DNA from: Phylloscopus collybita
Taxonomy: Eukaryota; Chordata; Aves; Passeriformes; Phylloscopidae
NCBI GenBank assembly: GCA_027886175.1
Contig: JAJNNQ010000016.1
Location: 997,001 to 1,061,000, forward strand
Length of the DNA stretch: 64,000 bases
Reading direction: 5' to 3'
The translations under genes were made by a program, and so were the position numbers. The notes beneath the pieces were generated by a model. It searched no databases and was not told where the DNA came from. It worked only from the letters and a program-made list of their open reading frames with translations. Position 1 is the first letter of the stretch. Every line of letters starts with the position of its first letter. Shown here piece after piece: positions 51,528 through 63,498 of the stretch.

Positions 51528-52824
51528 AGAAGTATTTTTTGCTGTGAGGGCTGATGATTTTGTGTCATAAGTAGCTTTCCCTGACATGCTGGCAGTACCT
51601 TGGAACAAAAGTAGCATTCCAGAATGCAGTTCTAAAGCAGAACTGGATGTTGCTGTTGTGTTGGCTTTGGGTAAAGCCCCTGAAATGTGAGTGCAGGGTT
51701 CCTGGTGCCAAGCAGTTGGGAGGTGGGAGAGGAGGAGGTCCATTGAAAAGGAACAAAAACTTCACTCTCCTCAAGTGTGAGACTGGAGTCCTGTACCACA
51801 CATTCACCTTTGAGTGGCTCAGCTTTACTGCTTGAGCATGTGGAGTGTCCAGGACTGTTCCTTGCCTTCAGGAGCAGGAAATGATGCTCCAGGATCAGCT
51901 TTCTGATCTCTGGATTGCACAGGAGCAGTTCCCTTCATTTCCCTGGAGCAAGGCCCAGCCTCAGTGCCAAATGAGCACAGACTGCTCCCTCACAAGCTCA
52001 ATGGGCCGTGAGCTGAAGGAAAATCAATTTCCCATCTCCAGAGCACTGGGGAGCCTCCTGTGGCACTCACAGAGCACAGCCCTGTGCTTGAGAGCTATTA
52101 GAGAGATTAACCATCCCTTGGGTAGCACCGAAAATGCCAACATAATTGCACATCCCATGTTGTAATCTCATCCACTGCAGTTTAATTAAAATATTAGCCA
52201 CCATTAATCACTGCCTCAACGGAGTGAAGGAATGCTTCTCTTTGCCCTCTGACTCATTTAGAAATTGGTGAAGTCTGAAGGGAAGCATCTCACTCTAGAC
52301 CTTTAAGTGCCAGCCTAGTGATACACAGAAATAATGAGTAAGGTACAAGGGGAAAATGGCAAAAGCCAATTACTTATTCACCCTGCAAAAATAGATCTTG
52401 AAAAATCTCCTTTCATGTCTGCATCAGAAAACAAGGAGGAGTGTATACAAAGAAACAACCAGAAAAATTCTCATTTTCAAGGGAACTTCCCTTTGCATCT
52501 TTATTTAACACCTTCCTCCACTGTATGTTGACTGGCTTGAATTTTCTGCAATTTTGGAAGGTGTTGGTGTTTCAATCTCCTTTTTCAGGAGAGTGAAATT
52601 GCTAATACTGAAAATTAAATGGATTTCCTAATCTCAATTTGGTGCAAATGTTAGAATACCCGTTGTTTCTCACTGAAGTCTACAGAGAGCTGCAGCCATT
52701 TCCAGCATGTACCTTTAGTACCTGCTTGCAGATGAATGCAGCCTGGCATTCACAGATGAAAAGATAACGTGGGAAAACGAGGTAAAATCCAGACATTTTC
52801 AGAAATCCTTGCAAAGACCCCGCA

Positions 52825-52855
52825 GGGAAGGGCAGCAGGGAGGAGAGGGGGTGGG
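52825..52855 (+). promoter_or_regulatory. Candidate G-quadruplex upstream of the ERC1b exon
   Basis: Five G-runs of three or more lie on the transcript strand (52825-27, 52830-32, 52838-40, 52847-51, 52853-55) with loops of 2, 5, 6 and 1 bases, meeting the usual G3+N1-7 rule. It is 227 bases upstream of the alternative terminal exon, so it would be present in the pre-mRNA where the isoform choice is made. A role is inferred only. Confidence 0.4.
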
Positions 52856-53010
52856 AGGAGGCTCTGGCTGCCCTTCTCTTTGCAGAGGGGCATTTTGAAA
52901 GCTGCCAAAGCCTGGGAGGGGCAGAGGCAGCTGTAGCTCAGGGTGGCTCAGGACACTGCCCAAGGAATTGAAACGCTTTGTACTGTTTGTACCTCCATTT
53001 GTGCTTCAGA

Positions 53011-53081
53011 TACTAACCAGCTCTTTATTTCATTCCCATGCTGCTCTGGCCTTTCCTCCACTGCCACCTGTGCACCTCTAG
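53011..53081 (+). promoter_or_regulatory. ERC1: Branch point and 3' splice site of the ERC1b terminal exon
   Basis: TACTAAC at 53011-53017 matches the ideal branch-point consensus, with the branch A at 53016, 66 bases before the exon. After the adjacent AG at 53019-53020 there is no AG until the acceptor at 53080-53081, so the AG-exclusion zone is intact. The tract is pyrimidine-rich and contains four UGC triplets (53039, 53042, 53062, 53071), the motif class used by the neuronal splicing factor SRRM4 upstream of its target exons. ERC1b is brain-enriched, so this fits, but direct control is inferred. Confidence 0.65.
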
Positions 53082-53108
53082 GATGAGGAGGAGGGTATTT
53101 GGGCATAA
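53082..53108 (+). CDS. ERC1: ERC1b (brain-type) alternative terminal coding exon, GIWA tail
   Basis: This micro-coding segment has eight codons and a TAA stop, reading DEEEGIWA in phase 0 directly after the SPDQ exon. The acidic run followed by GIWA-COOH is the C-terminus of ERC1b and, in closely similar form, ERC2/CAST. Its last residues bind the PDZ domain of RIM1/2 at presynaptic active zones, whereas ERC1a lacks them. Alternative inclusion of this exon therefore switches the protein between a synaptic RIM-binding form and a general form. The acceptor is ACCTCTAG. The exon continues as 3' UTR, and its 3' end could not be placed because no AATAAA with a good downstream element lies near. 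The exact peptide, the frame and the strong acceptor make the call secure. Confidence 0.93.
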   Translation, partial: DEEEGIWA

Positions 53109-53517
53109 CCAGTCAGATGCTCTTAGCTCAGCCATTTTGTTCAGAACGGTGAGCACCAACCTCTCCTGCCAATGGCAAAGTTTCCAGCAGTCGCTGCCAC
53201 GCCTCATCCTGCTCTGTGAACCCTCTGTGCCAGCTCTGCTCCCTCCCCTGCCTCTGCATGAGGGTGTTCCCTGGGTCTCTATGTGCACTTGGTGATTTTC
53301 TTCTTCTGATCATCCTGTCATTGTTTCACCATCCTGTGGGGAGAAATGTCCCAGGGCGTGTAATTGAGTTTCTGTGCGAGTACGAGGGGACAGGAAATGT
53401 CTTTCCTATCATTTGTCATTGGCTTCATGGAGGAAATGTTTTCAGTCAGGTTCTTTTTCAAAGCAGCCAAACCTGTGGGTGCTTTTCCACTTCTGCTTTG
53501 TAAAGAATGTGCTTGGA

Positions 53518-53679
53518 GGTGATGTTCCTCCCCAAGGTGATGTTCCTCCCCAAGGTGATGTTCCTCCCCAAGGTGATGTTCCTCCTGAAGGTGATGTTCC
53601 TCCTGAAGGTGATGTTCCTCCTGAAGGTGATGTTCCTCCCCAAGGTGATGTTCCTCCCCAAGGTGACGTTCCTCCTGAA
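53518..53679. repeat. 18-bp minisatellite, nine copies, in ERC1b 3' UTR
   Basis: There are nine head-to-tail 18-base units without indels. Two unit types differ at bases 14-16: type A GGTGATGTTCCTCCCCAA and type B GGTGATGTTCCTCCTGAA. The order is A A A B B B A A B, the last unit having GACG for GATG. The unit length is a multiple of three, so every frame stays open; one plus frame reads repeated GDVPPQ/GDVPPE and the minus strand reads repeated RNIT motifs. The nearly identical units imply recent expansion and probable length polymorphism. It starts 410 bases after the ERC1b stop. Confidence 0.97.
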
Positions 53680-56600
53680 GGCTTTAAGCATGTTGAGATC
53701 TGCTGCCCAGATTGCTGCCCTGCACACTGACCTCACTACTCACAGATATTTATCACCTCACAATGCAGGATTCTCCAGATGGACTAGGAGTATGAATTGT
53801 CCATAAATGTGAAGGCAAAGAGGAATATCTCCTTAACCTTCCTCTCTCCCTTCCATCTCCCTCATTCTTTCAAAACAATGGGGGAGAAGTTAGGAGCTGT
53901 TTCTCATTTAAAGTACATTTTTTTTCTCTTTGTCCGTGTCCACGTTTTCTTTTCTGCTGTCAAATTGTCCCCACAACAACTCCCATTTCCAAAAGGGGGG
54001 CATTACAGAGGACAGAGCTTTTTTCCTCATGCCTGTTCTTTAGCAAAAACCTCTCTTACTGGCCAGGAGTCAAATATTGATTATTACACTGCAGTACACA
54101 GGATTCATTTATGCCTTGGAGTATCAGTTTTAAAGCAGAATACATTTCTCGGAAGTACTTAAAGTATTTTAAAGAACTGATGACTGTATTTTAAAAATCT
54201 ATATGAAACTTCTTCCTTCTTACCCTTTTAAGAAAAAAATATTTCATGTGAGTTTCTGTGCACTTTTTTTTCTAAGAATTTGATTATTTTCATATCAGTC
54301 ATTTGAAAGAAACCTGAAAATTTCTGTGGAAATCTCGGACCCTTGCCTTTCTGAAAATTATTGCTTTGTATTAGATTTGTAAAACATTCATGAGAGAATA
54401 AGGCACTCTCATCTCTTGCACTTGCTCAATTAATTACAGACTTACAATCTGTCTGACTGCACAGATCAAACCCGTCCTTTCAAGCCAACCATCTGAAAAA
54501 TTTAATCCAACTGCGGCAGTGTCAAACTTGAATTTCATGCCTTGGGGTTTGAACTGAGAAAATCTCTTTAGTGGACAAATGGATAAAGTGCTTCATTAAT
54601 TTCCACTGGCTGTTGGTTCCACGTTCTCTTTGAATCACCGCTCGTGTGCGTTGGGGAAAGGTTTAGGGGCAATGCTTGTAAAGAGCAGCTGAAGCACTGA
54701 AACTAAACAGGGGGAATCAGGTAAGTAAATGATGGAAAGGAAGAGGACACTCACTCTAAAGGTAGGAATAATTCTGGTTTTCCTTCTGGAGCTAACATGG
54801 AGTTTGTGGAGAGAACACTGAGAGACAGATCTCTCTCTTTCCTCTCCCATGTGCTGATGCATTTAAGAATGCAGCTAGAAGTGTGGGTTTTCATGGCTTT
54901 CTGAATTAATGGGTGGTTGACATTAAATACAGCTTATCTCTCCAGTTTGAGGCACTCTCCTCAGGAAAGCTGTTACCAAGTATCCCAGTCAAAATAATGA
55001 GTCAGCCAGCAGCCTTGCCTTCCACACATCTCATCCCAGAAACTTGTCAGCCTCAGGATTGTCGTGCATACATCAGCAGGGAAAGTATAAAGGTGATGGA
55101 TGCTTCCCAAGCCAGTTATTCCCAGCAGAGTACATGTTTTCACTGTGATATTCCGTGTTCATTAAAAACAAAAGTCGTTATTCTCTTTGTAAAAGCTAAG
55201 ATGATGTAAGTTACAGATCCCTAGCCTCCGAGTGTTAAATTAAATTTATGGATTACAATGATAAAATGTAACTAATAGCACAGGACTTGGCAGTAAGTTT
55301 GTTTTTCAAAGTTCCTTCAGGTCTGTGGATGCAATCACCTCCGGTCAATACTGAAGATTAAATGGAGACCAAAAAACTATGCACAATAGCTAACTGCATT
55401 ATTTTATTTTTATGGTTTAGGTCTTAAGGCTTTTCCCCTCCAGCATTCTGGAATTGACTGAATTTAATATTTAATTATGCCAAGTCTGTACATGACAGCA
55501 TTATCAGATAGAGCTTCCCTGAAATGGAGCACTGTTCATAAACATATGCACCCTCCCTGTAATTTCTGAGGATGGTAGTTTACATTTCAGTGTATAGTTC
55601 AATGTAAATACCATCTTTCATCCTGAAATAGTCTCTCCTAGCATTTTTCACTAGGCTCCTTTCCTTGCTGTCTGAATTTCTTATGACTCCTTTTATTCCC
55701 CAGATGGAGCTCTATCCTCCTCTACATCCAAGCCAATTCCAGTGTGACTTCACATGAAGATGCTCTTTGGTCTTTCTCAAATGCTAAAGTGCTCTGGCCA
55801 AGGGCTTAATTAGTTATTACTCACTTTCATCAAGAATAATATGAATTTACACCTTAAGAGATCTAATACATACAAAAGGATAGGTGTGTATGTGGGTGCA
55901 TCTTCTTGTAAATCTGTCCACGTGGGGGAAAGAGAAGCAAAGCTTCCAGTCAGAGATTTCCCAAGCTGCTCAATTCATCCAGGTGTCTTGTGAAGCCCAG
56001 CTGTGCTCCCTAAAATGGGAGAAAGTGTGGGTGTGGTTCAGAAATCTGAACATCATCCACTCAGCCATTCATTAATTGAAAATTATTATTACAGCAGCAG
56101 CGAAATAGTCAAGGAGCTAGCATGGAACTGGAGTGCACAAAAATGGGGATATTTCAAGATGATGAAAATATTGGCAATTCCTGTTACTGTGAGAATATTG
56201 TAAGACAAAAAGGCTCTTTGTGACGTTTTTCTTTAATAGTTGAGTTTGACAGAGCTCAGGAGCAGTAAGCATTGTGAGTTAAGCACTGAAGGCACTCACA
56301 AGATTCAACACTTCAGATTTCAGAGGTGATGTCTGTGGTGGAAGGAGGGGGTAAGTCATTGCAGGAAAATACTTGGCTCATCTCAAGGCTCAATGTCATC
56401 TTTGCCAGAGCAGTCAAACCACGTGAAGTTTTCCCTGGGATCACTACAACACTAAAAGTGTCTGTACTTTGGGAAGTTTGAGGAGAACATTGATTTTATT
56501 TTTTTTTCCACATTATTTGATGCTGATTTCTTTTAGTGAAGTAAATAGTTTTTCATGGTGAGTTCCATGTTTAAATGACACAGGCATTCATTCACGACAT

Positions 56601-57083
56601 AAATGTGGTCTTCTCTCCACAAAGCACATTTTGTACAGAACTGCTGGTCCTGCTGTCACACTTCTGAGATTCTCAGTATTGTCACTCACTACACTGTGAC
56701 CTCATAAGCCTTTTGACTAGATTTATTTTCAGTATGGTCTTTTTAATTGTTAGATCATGCAAAATGGCCAAAACCAGCAAGCCTTCATGCCTGACTCATA
56801 TTACATTGTAATTTACTGGACACAGTACTAGACCACGATTCAGAAGATAAATTCTTTCCTGGCATTGTCTCCAACCACTCACTTGTTCTCTTTCTCCCTG
56901 TCTCAAATTCTCTAATTGTAAAGTGAGCTGAAGTTTTTGTAAAAGTGATGTATAAGTGCTAGGTATTATTACTGTGCAATATGTGGAAATAGTCTTGCTA
57001 AAGTGATATGATGGTCATTCTAATACCTCATTTTGAAATTGTTCCCAAAATTATGGATTTATATTTGACTCTATTACTTCTGC

Positions 57084-57108
57084 TTTTTTTTTTTTTTTTT
57101 TTTTTTTT
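57084..57108. repeat. T25 homopolymer
   Basis: This is an uninterrupted run of 25 T. On the minus strand it would be an A25 tail, but no recognisable retroelement or processed transcript precedes it there. Confidence 0.9.
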
Positions 57109-60100
57109 CCCCAATATCCTATTCCTTCCCAAGGAAAGGGAAAATAACCCATATTTTTGAGGAGCTGCCATTCCAGCATGCTGGACAAAACTCTTTAGCC
57201 CACTGGCAGAGAGAGAGAACCCAGATTTGTTTTGTGCCATTGGTGACAATCAGGATTCTCCTCTCCTTTTCAGGGCAACCTTTTATTAAGAACCCTAATG
57301 TGATGCACTCAAGTTAGATGATGTAACTAATTTATCCTTAGGAGGGTTAGAGAAGAATTCTTTCCTTGAGACAAAGTCAGCTTCTGCTCCTGGTCCTTTT
57401 CTTCTTTTGGGGAACCGTTCTTCTGCTAGCTTTTAAAAGAAGAAAACTATTATTTTGCTGTTTAAGAACTAATTTCTGTCAGAAGAATGTATTCTCTGTC
57501 CAAGAGGGTTATATCTATGAGCACAAAGGAGCTGATCTTGATAAAGTGTTCATACTCTTTCTGATCTGAATGATAAAAATAAGATTTCCAGATGGAATTT
57601 TGTAATCTGCAGCTCTGGGATGAATTAAACACTCACAACAGAGGTGTAACTGGACTGTATCACTGTCTTCCTATTATTCTTACAGATCAAAGAAGAACAC
57701 AAGTAGATACTTACAGTCTAAAACATTCAAAACAGATGGCTGGTTTCTTTTTGTAGAGATTTGTGCTTTTCAGCAAAACAATTGCAAAAAGGCCATCATT
57801 CATTTCTGCCAGATGAGATTATGCCAGGTCTGTGTCTTATTTTCTCTTTTGATTTGCAGCTGAACATAATCTTCCACCAGTGGCTTGGTCTTTGTAGCAA
57901 GTAGGAATTCTGCACTCAAAACGTTTTTGTTTCTGGCCACTTCCAGGAGGGTTGTTCCTTGCAGTTTGTGTGGTGGTGTGTACTATCTGCTAGAGTATCT
58001 GCTGTATCATTAGTATTTTATAGTTTCTACTGCACTATTGATTCTGCAATCTCCCAGCTATCCTGAGCTCTGGCACTCCTAGACAGGAGACACAGCAGCT
58101 GCAGCCAAGCAATTTTGGTTGTCAATTAGGAGGAAAGAAACTGAGAGAGAGGGGACATGAATAATGTTAGAAAAAGAATCAAGCCCCAACCTGCTTTCCA
58201 GTGTATTAACTATGAAAATAAGCTCCAGAGAATGGTAACTGAAACAAAAACTGTAGGGGCACGTGGCCAATCTAGACACTGCATTTTGCTGGCTGGTGAA
58301 GTTCATAATGACTGATGGACACGTCAGGATTTGCAGCTCCATCTCACAGCAGGCTCACGATGGACTCTCCAACTACATCTGATTGTTAAAGTAACTTCCA
58401 GGTGGGAACTACTATATGTACATATAAATAAATGTATTTATTCATGGGATTTTGCACTTGAATGCAGAGCAAGCAACTCCAGAAAGACTTCCTAAAGACA
58501 GATAAACCTTCACAAGTCTTTGCTTTGAAAGCATCTTTCAGCAGGTAGGGAGCTGCAACAGCAGGATGAAGACCCAGAGTTAGAGAAGGACAAGACCAGG
58601 ATTCCTGTCACCTGCAGACAGGAATGGCAGGTTATGGTGCATCTGAGCAGGAAAAGCACTGGTGTTCTCTGCTAGACTGCTCAGGGAATCCCTTCTGCTT
58701 TGCATTAGCAGTGGGGCAGGGAGCAGAGCACAGCCCTGATACCTCAGCACTGCCAGGGACACCCTCCCAGTGCCTTGCTGCCCTGTTCTGCTGGCAGAAC
58801 ACCTGTGAGAGAGACACTGTCTCCTTTTCTCCCTTGGCACAGGAGGAAGCAATAGACAAAACACAGCACAGCCAGAAATGTGTGCACTTTCTGGTTCACT
58901 CCTGTGTACACAACAAGTGCTAGAAAGCCTGGAGGCATTAGAAATACAAGCAGCTTGTTCTTACTTATTCTCAAGCTGCTGTATTTTTGTAGAGAAGGAA
59001 TCAGCATAAAATCTGACTGATTCTGTGAAATCAGAACTTGCCCAGTTACACCTACAGAAGTTTGATCAGGAGAATGCTGTTTAAATCCAGTGTCATGCAC
59101 AAGCTGCAAACAGTTGTTAAACTGTTTTTGCTTACTGTGGGACTAGGTTTTTTGGTTTTTTTTTCCTTAATGGTAATTGTCAGCCATAGTCAGTCTGACT
59201 ACCCAGTTTCACAGCTTTCTGTAATTTAATGTATTATTCAAAAGTTTAACCTGCTAACTAACACAACTTAAGGGGTGAATTGTTCAAATGAAGGAGATTT
59301 TCGTAATAAAGAGGTGTGAGGTGTGCACAGTGCAGAGTTCATTTAGGGGTAAGAGATTGAATGAATGCCCTTGCTTTTGAAAGGGAGGGATTGAGGAACC
59401 AGGTAAAATTCAGGCTGGGTGCAAACACCCCCTTCAGCTCTGCTGAGGTGTCTCATTCCTGAAAGTTCATCTTCCCCTTGGTTACAAGCCCCTCACATCA
59501 GCACTGCAGTTCTGACCTCCAGCAGTCCCTCTGGTCCTCACGGGCTTCCCTGCCAGCTTTGCTGCCCAGCCCACGTCAGTGCAAGCTGCCAGTGTCATGG
59601 AAAGCACCTCTGGATTTGTTATGTATAAAAATATTTTAGAGCTACTTGCTCTTTTTGAGTGCTTTAGGAAGCCCATCAACCCACTGCAATTCTCTGCCTC
59701 ATCTACATGATGGGGAAGGGATTTTATTTAAACAGAGGGAGCTAATGACAAAACTCCTTTCCCTGGTTTGTTTTTTCTGTTATTTTTTTCTGGTCTGGAG
59801 TTTTCCCAAGGTGAAGAGAGTGAACTCTGGAAATCATTAATCCATGGGATTTGTTAATGCTGTATAAAAATTTCAAAAATAATTTGCTATATAAAAATGA
59901 TTTCCTAATTGATTCTGTCAGAAAGGAACTAAGTAAGACAGCTCTGTCAAAATAGCCAGAATCTCTTTTAGCTCCTCACGTAGGTTGTTCTGGTTTATGA
60001 GGAGAAAATTATGAAGGTTAAAGTTAATTTTTTTTTTGTCATCAAAACAAATCTAAAGAATACTGAGCCTGTCCTTGAGCTTTTGTGTGGGGGTCTTCTG

Positions 60101-61646
60101 AAGAAAGCAAGTGTCTCTGTGTATCAGTGAACTGAGCTGAACTGAGCTGAGGTCAATTCAGTGTCTTTTTGAGAACTTTCTTCTGTTTCCATTTAAAATA
60201 ATGAAGGGAAGACATCAGTGATAAATTGCCCTGAATTTGGGAAAGCTTTGCTCATCCTGAGCCAAGTTCATGCCTCATAAAACCCCATTGCATTCGGTGG
60301 TTACAGTATTATTGTTGAACCTTGTGTTTGTTGCCAAACAAACACAAATGGTCTGAGCAAGAAGGCTTAATTCAATTTGCCATGCAAATACTTCCAGACT
60401 GTGTCACTCACTATCTTACTTTCTTTTCATATCTCCCAATAAAAGATATTTAGCTATAGAGGCAAAATATCCTTGCCTGGCAATATCTGTAATAAAACCC
60501 AGATACAGGGAGGTATGCAGAGATTTGTCAGGTCCTTTTGAAATAATTTCTTTTTAACAAACATGTGTGCTTACACAATCTTTGGCCCCATCTTCTCCTG
60601 TGCAGTGGCAGTTTGGGAAGTAGGTTTTGTTGGGTAGCATGGTTGCAACTGTACATAACAAAGTTTGAAAATGATTTTCCACACTCACATGACAGATGTG
60701 GCTGATAGGAGAGAAAGGACTACCTGCTCTGTGTTTCCAAATATATTTGCTATGTCCAGTCTGGAGTTCTGAGACTCTAGGGTTCTGCTTGGATTTTTCC
60801 AGAATTCTTTCTTTATTTGTGCTGTGCAGGATTTACAGTGAACACTCGTGGTGTGTAGACCAGGCTGGCAAGCTAGATTGTTTCTCAAATTACTAAATTC
60901 CTTGGAAACTTCCAGATTTATCCACCTACACTTCTTTTTAGCACTTTTAATACAAAAACACTGTCATTTTTACCTCGTGTTGTTTGACACCTGAGATTAC
61001 TTGTCAGTTCTATTTCATTTTCTTCTTGATGTAGCTGTACTTCCAGGGAGTTTTTTTTTTCCTCTCACATATTTGTAGATTTAGGGGTAAGTTAAGGAAA
61101 ATTACTGAATTATTTGGTTGCAAAATGATGACCACTCTAAGCAGCATCACTCTGCCCTTGAGGGTTCTGTAGTGGGTATGTACACTCAGAGTATGTGCAG
61201 GCAAGTCAGGCTACCAGGGGGTATGACAGCAGTCCTGCCAGTGCCAAATGTATGTATGGCACTTTATATTGCCCTTGCTGTGCCAAAAATTGATATTTTC
61301 TCCTTTTTTAAAAAAAGATAACTGCTGTTGATCTATGATCAAGCTCCACATTGATGCATTACTCTGATGAGCAAGGCCAGCTGTGTGAGGAGAGAACTTT
61401 TACAAGGTTGACTGATGCAGTTGCAGGAGCAGGCAGGCTTTTAGGGGTGTCTGGAAGAGTTCATTGCAAAATGGCAGCTGCAGGTTTTTGAAGGAGAAAT
61501 TCAGAAGGTATTCTCTGAAGTTAGCAAAGTTAATTCCTTGGTTCTGAAAAAGAAAAGTGGTTGTTTCCTTCAGAGAAAAATGGGATTGTTAGCAGGGAGA
61601 AAGGTGACCAGGTCATTAACCCTTCTGCCTGGAGAATAGAAAATTC

Positions 61647-61740
61647 TGCCTTTTCAAAACTATAGAAGACTACATCTTAACTATGTAAAACATAAAAAAT
61701 TAAATTTTAACTTTCTGGCGAAGATATGTCTCTATCCAAT
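61647..61740. repeat. 94-bp direct repeat, copy 1
   Basis: The block begins TGCCTTTTCAAAACTATAG and ends TATGTCTCTATCCAAT. It is matched at 63499-63592 with one difference in 94 bases (A here, G there, in AACT[A/G]TGTAAA). Flanking bases on both sides are unrelated between the copies. It has no polyA tail, terminal inverted repeat or target-site duplication that I can see, and it belongs to no repeat family I recognise. Confidence 0.97.
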
Positions 61741-63498
61741 AATTTAAAGCTGTTGGTTGTGGTGAATTGCACATTGATTAAACTCCTAATTCTGCAGATG
61801 TCTGTGGACATTTGCTGGTTTTCTTTTCCAAATAACCACCTATGTATTTTTTGCACATTTCCAGTAGACACTGCTGTGTATATATAGGTATTTAAATGCA
61901 GAGACTTAGCATATAAAACTGGAAATTCAGTTACCTGTATTTCAGTTGACCATTGTCCAGCAACAGTAGGACCAACAGAAGCAGTATCATTTCATTCTAA
62001 AGGTTTTTTGCCCCAATGGCTTGTAAAGCTACAGTTGGATTCACATTTGTCATACTCAAAGATTTTAAAATCATGTACAAAATCTCAAAAGACCTGCACA
62101 GGTTGTTTTCAAGTTGAATTTGGAGTATGTTCACAAGTATCTGTATTAGTTGGTTGAGTTGCTTTGGGTTTGCACGAGAGATGTGTCAGGCATTTCACAT
62201 TTCTGCCTCAGAGTTGTGGTGATTGCCTTTTTTAGTGAAATGTTGTCAAACTTAGCTGGCCATCAGCAATATCCTGAAGTTGAGGGTACATTAAGCAGAC
62301 TTCATTCCATGCATTGATGAGGATGGCCTAAACCTCTCGGGGCAATTAATGAACGAGGGCTGCTTTAGAAGCTATCCCTGGGTTTGCTCTGTTTACCCTC
62401 TCTTTTCCTAGAAAGCTCTGCAGCCCCGAGCTGCTCCTGAGAACACCATGCGGGTTATGAACCCAGCACTGCCCTGCTTTTCCACTTAGCAAATGCTCTT
62501 CCAACCTCTTGAGATAAGGCAGGGCAGCTGTGCAGTGTGGGAAGCACGGTGCCTCCTGCTCAGTGCCAGGAGCCCAGGCTGGGGGGCACGTCCTGCTGGA
62601 GTGGCAGCGTCGAATGGAGCCCAAGGGAGGGCAGGGAGGGCTGCTGCCTAAAGAACTTTCACACGCCTCATCTGGCCTCTCTCCAGCTCAAGGGTGCAGG
62701 AGAGAATGGGCTTCAGAAGGGGATTTATCCCTGAGCAGTCCAATTCAGCTGTTGTATGAAAATCTTCCGTTCTTACTTGCTAGATAGCTCTGCCTTCTCT
62801 TCGTCAAGGAGGGCTTCTGGTCACAAAGAATAGCCAGGAAGGTTATCCAGGCAGATTCTTTTCAGGCTGAAATCTGCACATCTGATGGATATTAAAGAGA
62901 CTGTGGTATCTGAAAAGAGTACAAGGCAGCTTCTACATTGGTTGGGCTAGTTAAGAGATTCTCTCACTCCTTACTTGTTAGCAGGGTCAGAGGTGTTCCA
63001 TAGCAAAGATCTCCCCAGCCCACTAACAAACAGCAGGTGCAGCCTCTGCCTGAGAACACCAAGAGAAGTTGCCAGGACTTTGGCAAGGCTTCCCAGCTCT
63101 CCCTGCCCAGCACCTCATTTTATGGAAAGGAGATCCCTAAGCCCAGTTCTTCCCTAATTTTTCATCAGCTGCAGACCTTAGAGGTTTGCATTACTGTGGT
63201 TTTGAATATGTGCCCACAGACATCTCAAACAAATGAAGCAGTATTGTCATGGAAGGTCACAGCAAAGGATGGGTAGGTATTTATGCACTTGAGCTCTGTA
63301 TTTTTGTTAAAAAATGAGAAATGGTTCTTCAGATACTTTCTGTGGGAACTGGTGGCTCTCGTTTGGGTCGCATTGAGCAACGATGATTAGATTCAGATTG
63401 GGTAAAGTACAATGAAATAAAATAGTACTTTATTAAAGCCCTTTGATTTCAGTTTTTTAGTTTGTTACATAGAATCTGGCCTGTTTGATGAAAGTCAT
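61741..63498 (+). other. Spacer between the 94-bp repeats, ERC1 intron or distal 3' region
   Basis: The left half is AT-rich noncoding DNA. A GC-richer stretch at about 62340-62740 gives overlapping short frames on both strands, with no family recognised. No repeats or exons were recognised. Confidence 0.6.

Larger units (their letters stand above)
51451..53081 (+). other. ERC1: ERC1 intron before the ERC1b terminal exon (1.6 kb)
   Basis: This is a phase-0 intron with GTAATG donor and TCTAG acceptor. It begins with a long U/G-rich tract. An AT-rich portion around 52160-52215 has several TAAT motifs that could be a conserved noncoding element. A purine/G-run stretch lies at 52825-52860. The intron ends with a consensus branch point and a clean pyrimidine tract. 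No repeats of recognised families lie inside it, in contrast to the preceding intron. Confidence 0.85.
53109..61646 (+). other. ERC1: ERC1b 3' UTR start and, for ERC1a, intron
   Basis: This is noncoding DNA after the ERC1b stop. An 18-bp minisatellite lies at 53518-53679. The first plus-strand ATTAAA I see is at 54922-54927, without a clear GU-rich element. Further ATTAAA hexamers occur near 55161 and 55237. AATAAA appears near 58427 and 59305. Any of these could end the ERC1b transcript. A TGCATG (Rbfox-type motif) lies at 53255-53260. The remaining sequence is AT-rich and mostly unique, with an AT-rich, TAAT-bearing stretch at about 54360-54540. I found no exon matching the ERC1a C-terminus and no other gene. 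Confidence 0.7.

Noticed and set aside
51470..51529. Poly-T tract ending in AG at 51528-51529 as an alternative acceptor
   Set aside because: It lies only 79 bases after the donor at 51451, with no branch point between them, so it cannot work as the partner of that donor. It is better explained as a U-rich donor enhancer.
55700..55760. CCCCAG followed by an open segment reading MELYPPLHPSQF as a possible further ERC1 exon
   Set aside because: It does not match either known ERC1 C-terminus, has no good donor at a matching phase, and the polypyrimidine tract is weak.
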